In this document: positions 10,632 through 18,106 of the stretch, piece after piece | How the letters are laid out: the number at the start of each line of letters is the position of its first letter | Position numbering within the stretch: the stretch's first letter is position 1 | Source of the DNA: Rhodophyticola sp017644125 | GTDB lineage: Bacteria > Pseudomonadota > Alphaproteobacteria > Rhodobacterales > Rhodobacteraceae | DNA: 64,000 bases | Strand: one strand, 5' to 3' | NCBI RefSeq assembly: GCF_042140125.1 | Contig: NZ_CP159473.1 | Notes under the pieces: model-generated | Told to the model about the DNA's origin: nothing | Databases searched by the model: none | The model's input: only the letters and a program-made list of their open reading frames with translations | Translations under genes and position numbers: made by a program

Positions 10632-10650
10632 CGGTATACATCGGTATACA
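10632..10650. repeat. Tandem CGGTATACA repeat upstream of icd
   Basis: Two copies of CGGTATACA spaced 10 bp apart, so on the same helix face, each with a GTATAC palindrome. They lie about 75 bp upstream of the icd start and could be a regulator site or part of the promoter. No regulator can be named. Confidence 0.35.
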
Positions 10651-10723
10651 CACTTCCCTGCGGCCGCATGATCCGCTAGACCGCGCGCAAGATGCAATTC
10701 ACCGAAGAACAGAGGGACGCCAG

Positions 10724-11938
10724 ATGTCGAAAATCAAGGTAGACAACCCAATCGTTGAAATGGATGGCGATGAGATGACCCGGATCATCTGGGATTTCAT
10801 CAAGAAAAAGCTGATCCTGCCCTATCTGGACGTGGATCTGCTCTACTACGATCTCGGCATCGAAGAGCGGGACCGGACCGAAGACCAGATCACCATCGAC
10901 GCGGCCGAGAAGACCAAGGAGGTCGGCGTCGCCGTCAAATGCGCGACCATCACCCCCGATGAGGCGCGGGTCGAGGAGTTCGGCCTGAAAAAGATGTGGC
11001 GCAGCCCAAACGGGACGATCCGCAACATCCTGGGCGGCGTCGTTTTCCGCGCGCCGATCATCTGCCGGAATGTGCCGCGCTTGGTGCCGGGCTGGACCCA
11101 ACCCATCGTGATCGGCCGGCACGCCTATGGCGACCAGTATCGCGCGACCGACATGAAATTCCCTGGCCCCGGCACGCTGACGATGAAATTCGTCGGCGAT
11201 GACGGCACCGTGGATGAGCGCGAGGTGTTCAAGGCCCCGTCCTCCGGCGTCTACATGGGCATGTACAACCTCGACCAGTCGATCATCGATTTCGCGCGGG
11301 CGTCGATGAACTATGGCCTGTCGCTTGGCTGGCCTGTCTATCTCTCGACCAAGAACACCATTCTGAAACAGTATGACGGCCAGTTCATGATCCTGTTCCA
11401 GAAGGTCTTTGACGAGGAGTTCAAGGACAAGTTCGAAGCGGCGGGCATCACCTATGAACACCGCCTGATCGACGACATGGTGGCTTCGGCCATGAAATGG
11501 TCCGGTGGGTTTGTCTGGGCCTGCAAGAACTATGACGGCGACGTGCAGTCCGACACCGTTGCGCAGGGGTTCGGCTCCCTTGGTCTGATGACCTCCCAGT
11601 TGATGACGCCCGACGGCAAGATCGTCGAGGCGGAGGCCGCACATGGCACCGTCACCCGGCACTACCGGCAGCATCAGGCAGGCAAGGAGACCTCCACCAA
11701 CTCCATCGCGTCGATTTTCGCCTGGACCGGCGGGCTCAAGCACCGCGCCAAGCTCGATGGGAACGACGCGCTGAAGAACTTCGCCGAAACGCTGGAGAAA
11801 GTGATCGTGGATACCGTGGAAAGCGGCAACATGACCAAGGACCTGGCGCTGCTGGTCGGCCCCGATCAGAAATGGCTGACCACGATGGGCTTCCTTGAGA
11901 AGGTTGATGAGAACCTGAACAAGGCGCTGGCCGGCTGA
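10724..11938 (+). CDS. icd: NADP-dependent isocitrate dehydrogenase (dimeric, eukaryote-like type)
   Basis: 404 residues, the length of the eukaryote-like NADP-IDH subfamily. It converts isocitrate to 2-oxoglutarate and CO2 in the TCA cycle. Motifs are VEMDGDEMTRIIW at the start, the substrate loop WRSPNGTIRNILGG, RHAYGDQYRA, the catalytic Lys/Asp region (DDMVASAMKWSGGFVWACKNYDGD) and the NADP loop AAHGTVTRHYRQHQ. It stands alone, followed by a strong terminator. Confidence 0.97.
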   Translation: MSKIKVDNPIVEMDGDEMTRIIWDFIKKKLILPYLDVDLLYYDLGIEERDRTEDQITIDAAEKTKEVGVAVKCATITPDEARVEEFGLKKMWRSPNGTIRNILGGVVFRAPIICRNVPRLVPGWTQPIVIGRHAYGDQYRATDMKFPGPGTLTMKFVGDDGTVDEREVFKAPSSGVYMGMYNLDQSIIDFARASMNYGLSLGWPVYLSTKNTILKQYDGQFMILFQKVFDEEFKDKFEAAGITYEHRLIDDMVASAMKWSGGFVWACKNYDGDVQSDTVAQGFGSLGLMTSQLMTPDGKIVEAEAAHGTVTRHYRQHQAGKETSTNSIASIFAWTGGLKHRAKLDGNDALKNFAETLEKVIVDTVESGNMTKDLALLVGPDQKWLTTMGFLEKVDENLNKALAG

Positions 11939-11964
11939 TCCGCGCCCGCCACGAAACATGACAG

Positions 11965-12000
11965 AAGGCCGCTTTGCTCCGCAGGGCGGCCTTTCTTCTT
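11965..12000 (+). terminator. Rho-independent terminator of icd
   Basis: AAGGCCGC (11965-11972) pairs with GCGGCCTT (11986-11993) around a 13-nt loop and is followed by a pyrimidine tract TCTTCTTG, 26 bp after the icd stop. Confidence 0.85.
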
Positions 12001-12081
12001 GTTTCTCGGACTGGGCACGCAGGCGCGCGGCCGGTGGGTGGTCACACGGCCTGCATCCGGGTAACGGCGGCAGACAGCCGG

Positions 12082-12288
12082 CTACTGCCCGCGATTATGG
12101 GTCTTGGCATAAAGCTCGGCGGTGATCCGGCTGGCGGTTTTCTCGAACAGGCACGGGATCACTGCATGAACCGCCGCGGCGCAGCTTGCCAGAAACAGAC
12201 GGCCCGCGAATTTTCCGGCAAAGGCCGCGTGTTGCAGATAGGTTTCGTCCACATCCTGCGGATGGCTCAGAAAGATACGCGTGATCAT
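12082..12288 (-). CDS. DUF6356-family small protein
   Basis: 68 residues from the ATG at 12288, preceded by GGAGGACCGAA. The pattern FLSHPQDVDETYLQH followed by one hydrophobic stretch (LFLASCAAAVHAVIPCLF) and a short basic tail is that of the DUF6356 family, common in alphaproteobacteria. One membrane-associated helix is likely. A longer in-frame extension upstream is antisense to the Lrp gene and not credible. Function unknown. Confidence 0.75.
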   Translation of the reverse strand: MITRIFLSHPQDVDETYLQHAAFAGKFAGRLFLASCAAAVHAVIPCLFEKTASRITAELYAKTHNRGQ

Positions 12289-12405
12289 TTCGGTCCTCCA
12301 TGTCCTGTCGCAAGGCCAATCATGACCGGCATGGAGAGAGAATGCCTCCCATATCCGTGCGGATTTTACGTGATTTCGGGAGGTATGCACGGTATATCCG
12401 CAATT

Positions 12406-12864
12406 ATGGAGACATTTGATGAAACGGATCGCCGAATCCTGAGCGTTCTGCAACGCGAGGCCGATATCGCACTGGAAGAGTTGGGGGCAAGGGTGGGCCT
12501 GTCGCGCAATGCCTGCTGGCGCCGTGTCCGCGCGCTGGAGACACGCGGTGTCATCACCGGGCGAGTGGCGCTGCTCGACCCCGCAAAACTGGGCTTTGGC
12601 CTGATGGTCTTCATTCAGGTCCATGCGGCGCGCCACGACGCGGACTGGCTGGAGAAATTCGGCCGCGCCGTGCGGGAAATGCCGGAGATCCTCGGCGTCT
12701 ACCGGATGACCGGCGATCTCGACTATCTGATCCGCGCCCGGGTGGCCGATGTCGCGGATTACGACCGACTGTATCAGCGGCTGATCCGGAAGGTGGAGCT
12801 CAACGACGTGTCCGCCAGCTTCGTGATGGAAGAGCTGAAGGATACCCTCGCCCTGCCCCTGTGA
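12406..12864 (+). CDS. Lrp/AsnC-family transcriptional regulator
   Basis: 152 residues from the ATG at 12406 (METFDETDRRILSVLQ), which aligns with typical Lrp starts; an ATG at 12385 also lies in frame. The N-terminal HTH (residues about 5-60, ELGARVGLSRNACWRRVRAL) is followed by the RAM ligand-binding domain (EILGVYRMTGDLDYLIRARV). Members respond to amino acids. The 5' region is AT-rich and shared with the divergent DUF6356 gene, so autoregulation is plausible. Confidence 0.9.
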   Translation: METFDETDRRILSVLQREADIALEELGARVGLSRNACWRRVRALETRGVITGRVALLDPAKLGFGLMVFIQVHAARHDADWLEKFGRAVREMPEILGVYRMTGDLDYLIRARVADVADYDRLYQRLIRKVELNDVSASFVMEELKDTLALPL

Positions 12865-13008
12865 TGGCCGCGGGCGCCCCCTGATCGCGTCGCACCCGGG
12901 CCCAGCGGCAAATCCGGCTCGCCCTCATTCAGCGCGTCAGGGCATCAGCGTCGTCGCCCCCGCCGATCTGGCGCAAGCGGCCGGCAGCGCCCGGGGAAGG
13001 ACCGGCGC

Positions 13009-13299
13009 TCAATCCAGCGCTTCGACCAGCACCAGATCCCGTTCGGACGCGCCTTGCGCAAAGCTCAACGCTTCCTGATACCGGTCTGAATTATAACAGG
13101 TTTCCGCCGCTTCAAGGCTGGGGAACCGCGCCACCACATTGCGCGGATGGGCACGCCCTTCCTTCTGTACCGCCCGCCCCCCGCGGGCCAGAAACGTCCC
13201 GCCATGTTCGGCAATCGCCTCGGTCGCGATGGCGGCATATTTCATATACGCCTCCTCGTCGGTGACGGTGACATGGGCAATCCAGAATGCTCCGGGCAT
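13009..13299 (-). CDS. DUF1330 domain protein
   Basis: 96 residues covering the whole small alpha+beta dimeric domain: FWIAHVTVTDEEAYMKYA at the start, GGTFLARGGRA, and RFPSLEAAETCYNSDRYQEA typical of DUF1330. The ATG at 13299 lies four bases beyond the stop (TAG, 13305-13303) that alaS would have in its unshifted frame, so it is normally the next gene of an alaS operon. Biochemical function unknown. Confidence 0.88.
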   Translation of the reverse strand: MPGAFWIAHVTVTDEEAYMKYAAIATEAIAEHGGTFLARGGRAVQKEGRAHPRNVVARFPSLEAAETCYNSDRYQEALSFAQGASERDLVLVEALD

Positions 13300-15962
13300 C
13301 GGCTATACTCCTTGCAAAACGGCCTCGGCGGCCTTGATCGCGGCAGGTGCCTTGCTGGCATCCGCGCCGCCGCCCTGGGCCAGGTCGGGCCGTCCGCCCC
13401 CCCCTTGCCGCCAAGTTCGGGGACCGCCGCGCGGACCAGATCGACCGCGCTCAGCCGCCCGGTCAGATCATCGGTCACACCGGCGGCCACGGCGGCCTTG
13501 CCGCCCGCATCGGCGATCAGCAGAACCGCACCGGAGCCGAGCCGGGCCTTGTGCTCATCGACAAGGCCGGGCAGATCCTTGCCGGTGACGCCCTGCAAAA
13601 GCTGCGCGTGGAGGGCAATGCCGTTGATCTCGCGCGCTTCGGGCGCGGGGGCACCTGCCCCGCCGCTCATCGCCAGTTGCTTGCGAAGCTGCGCCACCTC
13701 ATTGGCAAGGCTCTTGCGCTCCTCCTGCAGGGCCGCGACACGGTCCAGAACCTCGCCCGCCGGGGCTTTCAGCGCCAGAGCCACCTCCGCCAGCCGTCGA
13801 TCCTGCCCCGACAGATATTCGAACGCCGCCGCCCCGGTCAGCGCCTCGATCCGGCGCACCCCGGCGCTGGAGGCGCTGTCGCCAAGCGTCACGAACACGC
13901 CGATATCGCCGGTCTGCCGCACATGGGTGCCGCCGCAAAGCTCGATCGAATAGGTCCGCTTGTCCGTGCCCTTGCCCGAGCCGTCCAGCATGCCCATGGA
14001 CACCACGCGGACCTCGTCGCCGTATTTCTCGCCAAACAGCGCCTGCGCGCCGAGGTCACGGGCCGCATCCGGCGTCATGATCCGCGTTTCGACGGGGGCG
14101 TTCTGGCGAATGAAGGCGTTCACCTCGTCCTCCACCCGCTTCAGCTCGGCGAGGCTCAGCGCCTTGGAATGACTGAAGTCGAAGCGCAGCCGGTCGGGCG
14201 CGTTCAGGCTGCCGCGCTGAGCCACGTGGTCGCCAAGCGCCCGCCGCAACGCCTCGTGCAGCAGATGCGTGGCCGAATGGTTGGCCCGGATCGTGTCGCG
14301 CCGTGCGTGATCGACCTCAAGCACTGCCGCCTTGCCGCGGGCAATCTCGCCCTCGGTGACCTCCGCCATGTGCAGGAACAGATTGCCGGCCTTCCGTGTG
14401 TCGGTGATCCGCGCCTGCCCGGTTTCGGACCTGAGGGTGCCGCTGTCCCCCACCTGCCCGCCCGCTTCGGCATAAAACGGCGTCTGGTTCAGCACGATCG
14501 CGATACGCTCTCCGGCCTTGGCCGTCTCAACGGGCGCACCGTCGCTGACCAGGGCCAGGATCTGCCCCTCCGCGATTTCGGTGTCATAGCCGAGGAATTC
14601 GGTCGCGCCGTGCTCGTCGGCCAGATCGAACCAGATCTTGGCATCCGCCGTCTCACCGGACCCGACCCAGGCGGCCCGCGCCTTGGCCTTCTGTTCGGCC
14701 ATCGCTGCATCGAACCCGTCCACATCAACCACGCGGCCCTTTTCGCGCAGCGCGTCCTGCGTCAGATCGAGCGGGAAGCCATAGGTGTCATAAAGCTTGA
14801 AGGCCGTTTCACCGGGCAGATGCGCCTCCTCGGGCAGGTCATCCAACGCCTCGTCCAACAGGCGCAACCCCCGGTCCAGGGTCGCGCGAAACCGCTCTTC
14901 CTCAAGCTTCAACGTCTCGGTGATCAGCGCCTGCGCGCGGCCCAGTTCCGGATAGGCCTGACCCATCTGCGCGACCAGCGCCGGAACGAGGCGATACATC
15001 AGCGGATCCTGCGCGCCCAGAAGATGCGCATGGCGCATGGCCCGGCGCATGATCCGGCGCAGCACATAGCCGCGGCCCTCATTCGACGGCATCACCCCGT
15101 CGGCGATCAGGAACGAGGTTGAGCGAAGATGGTCCGCGATCACCCGGTGATGCACGTTCTTCGGGCCGTCCGGATCCACGGATGTGGCATGGGCGGAGGC
15201 CTCGATCAGGCTGCGCATCAGGTCGGTATCGTAATTGTCATGCTTGCCCTGCAACAGTGCACCGATCCGCTCCAGGCCCATGCCCGTATCGATCGACTGC
15301 ATCTCCAGCGGCACCATGGAGCCGTCGGCAAACTGCTCGTTCTGCATGAAGACGATGTTCCAGATCTCGATGAACCGGTCGCCATCCTCCTCGGGCGAGC
15401 CCGGCGGGCCGCCCCAGATATGATCGCCGTGATCGTAGAAGATCTCGGTGCAGGGGCCGCAAGGCCCGGTGGGGCCCATCTGCCAGAAATTGTCATGGGT
15501 CGGGATGCGGATGATCCTGTCTTCGGGCACGCCCACCTTTTTCCAGACCTCGAACGCCTCGTCGTCGGTATGGTAGACCGTGGCCAGCAAACGGGTCCTG
15601 TCGATCCCGAAATCCCGGGTGATCAGCTCCCAGGCATAGGGGATCGCCTCGTTCTTGAAATAGTCGCCGAAGCTGAAATTGCCCAGCATCTCGAAGAAGG
15701 TATGATGCCGCGCCGTATAGCCGACATTGTCCAGATCGTTGTGCTTGCCGCCCGCGCGCACGCATTTCTGGCTGGAGGCCGCGCGGGTATAGTCGCGGTG
15801 TTCCAGCCCGGTAAAGACATTCTTGAACTGAACCATCCCCGAATTGGCGAACATCATCGTGGGGTCATTGCGCGGCACAAGCGGGGAGCTTTCGACAATC
15901 TCGTGCCCGTTCCGGCCAAAATAGTCGAGGAAGGTCGTGCGGATATCGTTCAGGCTGGCCAT
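13242..15962 (-). CDS. alaS: Alanyl-tRNA synthetase, apparent frameshift close to 3' end
   Basis: Charges tRNA-Ala. The start at 15962 (MASLNDIRTTFLDYFGRNGHEIV) is canonical. The catalytic domain (residues 1-440), the editing domain with HSATHLLHEALRR and CGGTHVRQTGDIG, and the C-Ala domain are complete. Just after GGKGG the frame enters non-AlaS sequence. In the adjacent frame the expected ending resumes (GRPDLAQGGG to AVLQGV) and stops at 13303. The switch coincides with a run of eight G (plus strand C8, 13397-13404). One base is therefore missing relative to the family, either a sequencing error or a real frameshift; as written, the frame runs to 13242 and overlaps the DUF1330 gene. Confidence 0.92.
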   Translation of the reverse strand: MASLNDIRTTFLDYFGRNGHEIVESSPLVPRNDPTMMFANSGMVQFKNVFTGLEHRDYTRAASSQKCVRAGGKHNDLDNVGYTARHHTFFEMLGNFSFGDYFKNEAIPYAWELITRDFGIDRTRLLATVYHTDDEAFEVWKKVGVPEDRIIRIPTHDNFWQMGPTGPCGPCTEIFYDHGDHIWGGPPGSPEEDGDRFIEIWNIVFMQNEQFADGSMVPLEMQSIDTGMGLERIGALLQGKHDNYDTDLMRSLIEASAHATSVDPDGPKNVHHRVIADHLRSTSFLIADGVMPSNEGRGYVLRRIMRRAMRHAHLLGAQDPLMYRLVPALVAQMGQAYPELGRAQALITETLKLEEERFRATLDRGLRLLDEALDDLPEEAHLPGETAFKLYDTYGFPLDLTQDALREKGRVVDVDGFDAAMAEQKAKARAAWVGSGETADAKIWFDLADEHGATEFLGYDTEIAEGQILALVSDGAPVETAKAGERIAIVLNQTPFYAEAGGQVGDSGTLRSETGQARITDTRKAGNLFLHMAEVTEGEIARGKAAVLEVDHARRDTIRANHSATHLLHEALRRALGDHVAQRGSLNAPDRLRFDFSHSKALSLAELKRVEDEVNAFIRQNAPVETRIMTPDAARDLGAQALFGEKYGDEVRVVSMGMLDGSGKGTDKRTYSIELCGGTHVRQTGDIGVFVTLGDSASSAGVRRIEALTGAAAFEYLSGQDRRLAEVALALKAPAGEVLDRVAALQEERKSLANEVAQLRKQLAMSGGAGAPAPEAREINGIALHAQLLQGVTGKDLPGLVDEHKARLGSGAVLLIADAGGKAAVAAGVTDDLTGRLSAVDLVRAAVPELGGKGGADGPTWPRAAARMPARHLPRSRPPRPFCKEYSRCPEHSGLPMSPSPTRRRI

Positions 15963-16054
15963 GTGACGTCTCTTCTGGAGTGGCGGATCGCGCGTTAGAG
16001 GGATGTAGCCTTGCCGCACGGCCCTGTCCACAGGCCAATCGGGCCCGGCGATCA

Positions 16055-16088
16055 CAGAAGAAAAGGCACCGCCACCGCGATGCCTTTC
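16055..16088 (-). terminator. Rho-independent terminator after recA
   Basis: Read on the minus strand, GAAAGGCA (16088-16081) pairs with TGCCTTTT (16068-16061), followed by TTCTTCTG. It lies between recA and alaS and separates the two transcription units. Confidence 0.7.
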
Positions 16089-16175
16089 CGGGGGATATGC
16101 CGGCCCCCCGACCCCGGGCCGGGGGGCTTTCGGGACAAGGCGCGCTCGGGCCGTGCCGGGCGCGTCGCCGCTGGC

Positions 16176-17258
16176 CTAGTCCTCGATCATGTCCTCGTCA
16201 TCGGCCACGGGATCACCCGGGGCCAGATCGAAATCCAGACCATGGGCCGCGCGGATCTTGTCTTCGATCTCCAGCGCGATCTTGGGGTTGTCTTTCAGAA
16301 ACTGCTTGGCGTTCTCGCGTCCCTGACCGATGCGCTCGTCGCCATAGGAGAACCACGAGCCGGATTTCTCCACCACGCCGGCCTTGTTGCCCAGATCCAG
16401 CAACTCGCCGGTCTTGGAGATGCCTTCGCCGTACATGATGTCGAACTCGACCTGCTTGAAAGGCGGCGCCACCTTGTTTTTCACCACCTTCACGCGGGTT
16501 GCGTTGCCGACCACCTCGTCACGGTCCTTGATCGCGCCGATCCGGCGGATGTCCAGACGGACCGAGGAATAGAATTTCAGCGCGTTGCCGCCGGTCGTGG
16601 TTTCGGGGCTGCCAAACATCACGCCGATCTTCATGCGGATCTGGTTGATGAAGATCACCATGCAGTTGGACCGGCTGATCGATCCGGTCAGCTTTCGCAT
16701 CGCCTGGCTCATCAGCCGGGCATGCACACCGACCGAACTGTCGCCCATGTCGCCTTCCAGTTCCGATTTCGGGGTCAGGGCGGCGACTGAATCGACAACC
16801 ACCATACTGACCGCGCCGGAGCGCACCAGCGTATCGACAATCTCCAGCGCCTGTTCCCCGGTGTCGGGCTGGCTGATCAGCAACTCATCCAGATCCACGC
16901 CCAGTTTCCGGGCATATTGCGGATCAAGCGCATGTTCGGCATCGACAAAGGCGCAGACACCGCCCTTTTTCTGCTCCTCGGCCACCGCGTGCAGCGTGAG
17001 CGTGGTCTTGCCCGAGCTTTCCGGCCCGTAGATCTCGATCACCCGGCCTTTCGGCAGACCGCCGATGCCGAGCGCGATGTCCAGACCGAGAGACCCGGTG
17101 GAGGTCGCCTCGATATCCTTGATGACGTTTTCGCCACCCAGCTTCATGATCGAGCCCTTGCCGAACTGGCGTTCGATCTGGGCCAGCGCACTGTCGAGCG
17201 CCTTTTGCTTATCCGCGGATTTTCGGTCGGTCATGTCCAGAATGTTCGCCATTGCCAT
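16176..17258 (-). CDS. recA: RecA recombinase
   Basis: 360 residues. RecA forms filaments on single-stranded DNA, drives strand exchange and triggers LexA self-cleavage. Walker A GPESSGKTT, the MAW region, L1/L2 loop segments (SSVGVHARLMSQAMRKLTG and NQIRMKIGVMFGSPETTTGG) and an acidic C-terminus (DDEDMIED) are present. An ATG two codons later (17252) is also possible. An SOS box lies 53-67 bp upstream. Confidence 0.98.
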   Translation of the reverse strand: MAMANILDMTDRKSADKQKALDSALAQIERQFGKGSIMKLGGENVIKDIEATSTGSLGLDIALGIGGLPKGRVIEIYGPESSGKTTLTLHAVAEEQKKGGVCAFVDAEHALDPQYARKLGVDLDELLISQPDTGEQALEIVDTLVRSGAVSMVVVDSVAALTPKSELEGDMGDSSVGVHARLMSQAMRKLTGSISRSNCMVIFINQIRMKIGVMFGSPETTTGGNALKFYSSVRLDIRRIGAIKDRDEVVGNATRVKVVKNKVAPPFKQVEFDIMYGEGISKTGELLDLGNKAGVVEKSGSWFSYGDERIGQGRENAKQFLKDNPKIALEIEDKIRAAHGLDFDLAPGDPVADDEDMIED

Positions 17259-17310
17259 GAGTGTTGATCCCTTATTTCATACCGCCATGGGGGCGGCAAT
17301 GATGCTCTGT

Positions 17311-17325
17311 GTTCGCCTCTTGTTC
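17311..17325. promoter_or_regulatory. LexA (SOS) box upstream of recA
   Basis: GTTCGCCTCTTGTTC is an exact match to GTTC-N7-GTTC, the known LexA site of Rhodobacter-group alphaproteobacteria (direct repeat rather than the E. coli palindrome). Confidence 0.88.
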
Positions 17326-17442
17326 TATATCGGTGATGCGCACAAAAAGAGAACATTTCAAGTGAAATCTTGTAGAGCCAAGTTTTTTCCCGGAAGGGTT
17401 AAGAACCGGTTAGCGTAGGAAAAATCAGTCAGGGGTGTGATC

Positions 17443-18048
17443 ATGTTATTGTTCTGGAAGCAAAAACTGGTTCTTTTTGCGGTGCCGAAAACCGGCACGA
17501 CGGCGTTGGAGGCGGCATTGCTGCCCCATGCCAGCGCCGCGATCCTCGATCCGCCGGGCATGAAACATGTCTCCGTCAGCCGCTACCGCAACATGCTTGC
17601 GGGATTCTTCGAACAGCGCGGCCGCCATGAAATGGAGACCATGGCGGTGATGCGCGAGCCCGTATCCTGGCTCGACAGCTGGTATCGGTACCGCCGCCGC
17701 CCGCAACTGGCCGGCAAGGACAACTCGACCGGTGGGGTCGATTTTGACGGGTTCGTCACCGCCTGGCTGACGGACAATCCGCCCGCATTCGCCAATATCG
17801 GATCACAGGCCCGGTTTCTGCGCGACGGGGATGCGGCCTGCGGAGTTACTCATCTGTTTCGCTATGACCGGCTGGACGAGGCGGTCGATTTCCTCGAAAC
17901 CCGGCTCGGCGCGGATCTCGCCCTGCCCCGGCGCAACGTTTCTCCCGAAATGGCGGTGAACCTGTCCCCGAAACTGGAGAAACGGCTGCGCAGCGAACGC
18001 TCGGCGGAATTCGATCTCTGGGCCTGGCTCACGGAACAGCGACCCTAG
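17443..18048 (+). CDS. Sulfotransferase-family protein
   Basis: 201 residues from the ATG at 17443, spaced 6 bp from AGGGGT. The PAPS 5'-phosphosulfate loop is visible as FAVPKTGTTALE (about residues 12-23), and the 3'-phosphate region as REPVSWLDSWYRYRRR (about 70-85). It is shorter than most full sulfotransferases (250-300), but small alphaproteobacterial members have this size. The substrate, probably a polysaccharide or lipid, is unknown. It is divergent from recA. Confidence 0.8.
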   Translation: MLLFWKQKLVLFAVPKTGTTALEAALLPHASAAILDPPGMKHVSVSRYRNMLAGFFEQRGRHEMETMAVMREPVSWLDSWYRYRRRPQLAGKDNSTGGVDFDGFVTAWLTDNPPAFANIGSQARFLRDGDAACGVTHLFRYDRLDEAVDFLETRLGADLALPRRNVSPEMAVNLSPKLEKRLRSERSAEFDLWAWLTEQRP

Positions 18049-18106
18049 TTCGATACCTCAGGCCCATGGTCATGGCGGCGTGGCCGGCCATCGGTCGGGC
18101 GCTGGC

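Noticed and set aside
13347..15122. 591-codon plus-strand frame opposite alaS
   Set aside because: Shadow of alaS; the minus-strand frame carries all synthetase motifs.
16100..16135. GC-rich hairpin CCCCCCG...CGGGGGG as recA terminator
   Set aside because: No T-tract on the minus strand; the stem at 16061-16088 with TTTTCTTCT is the better terminator.
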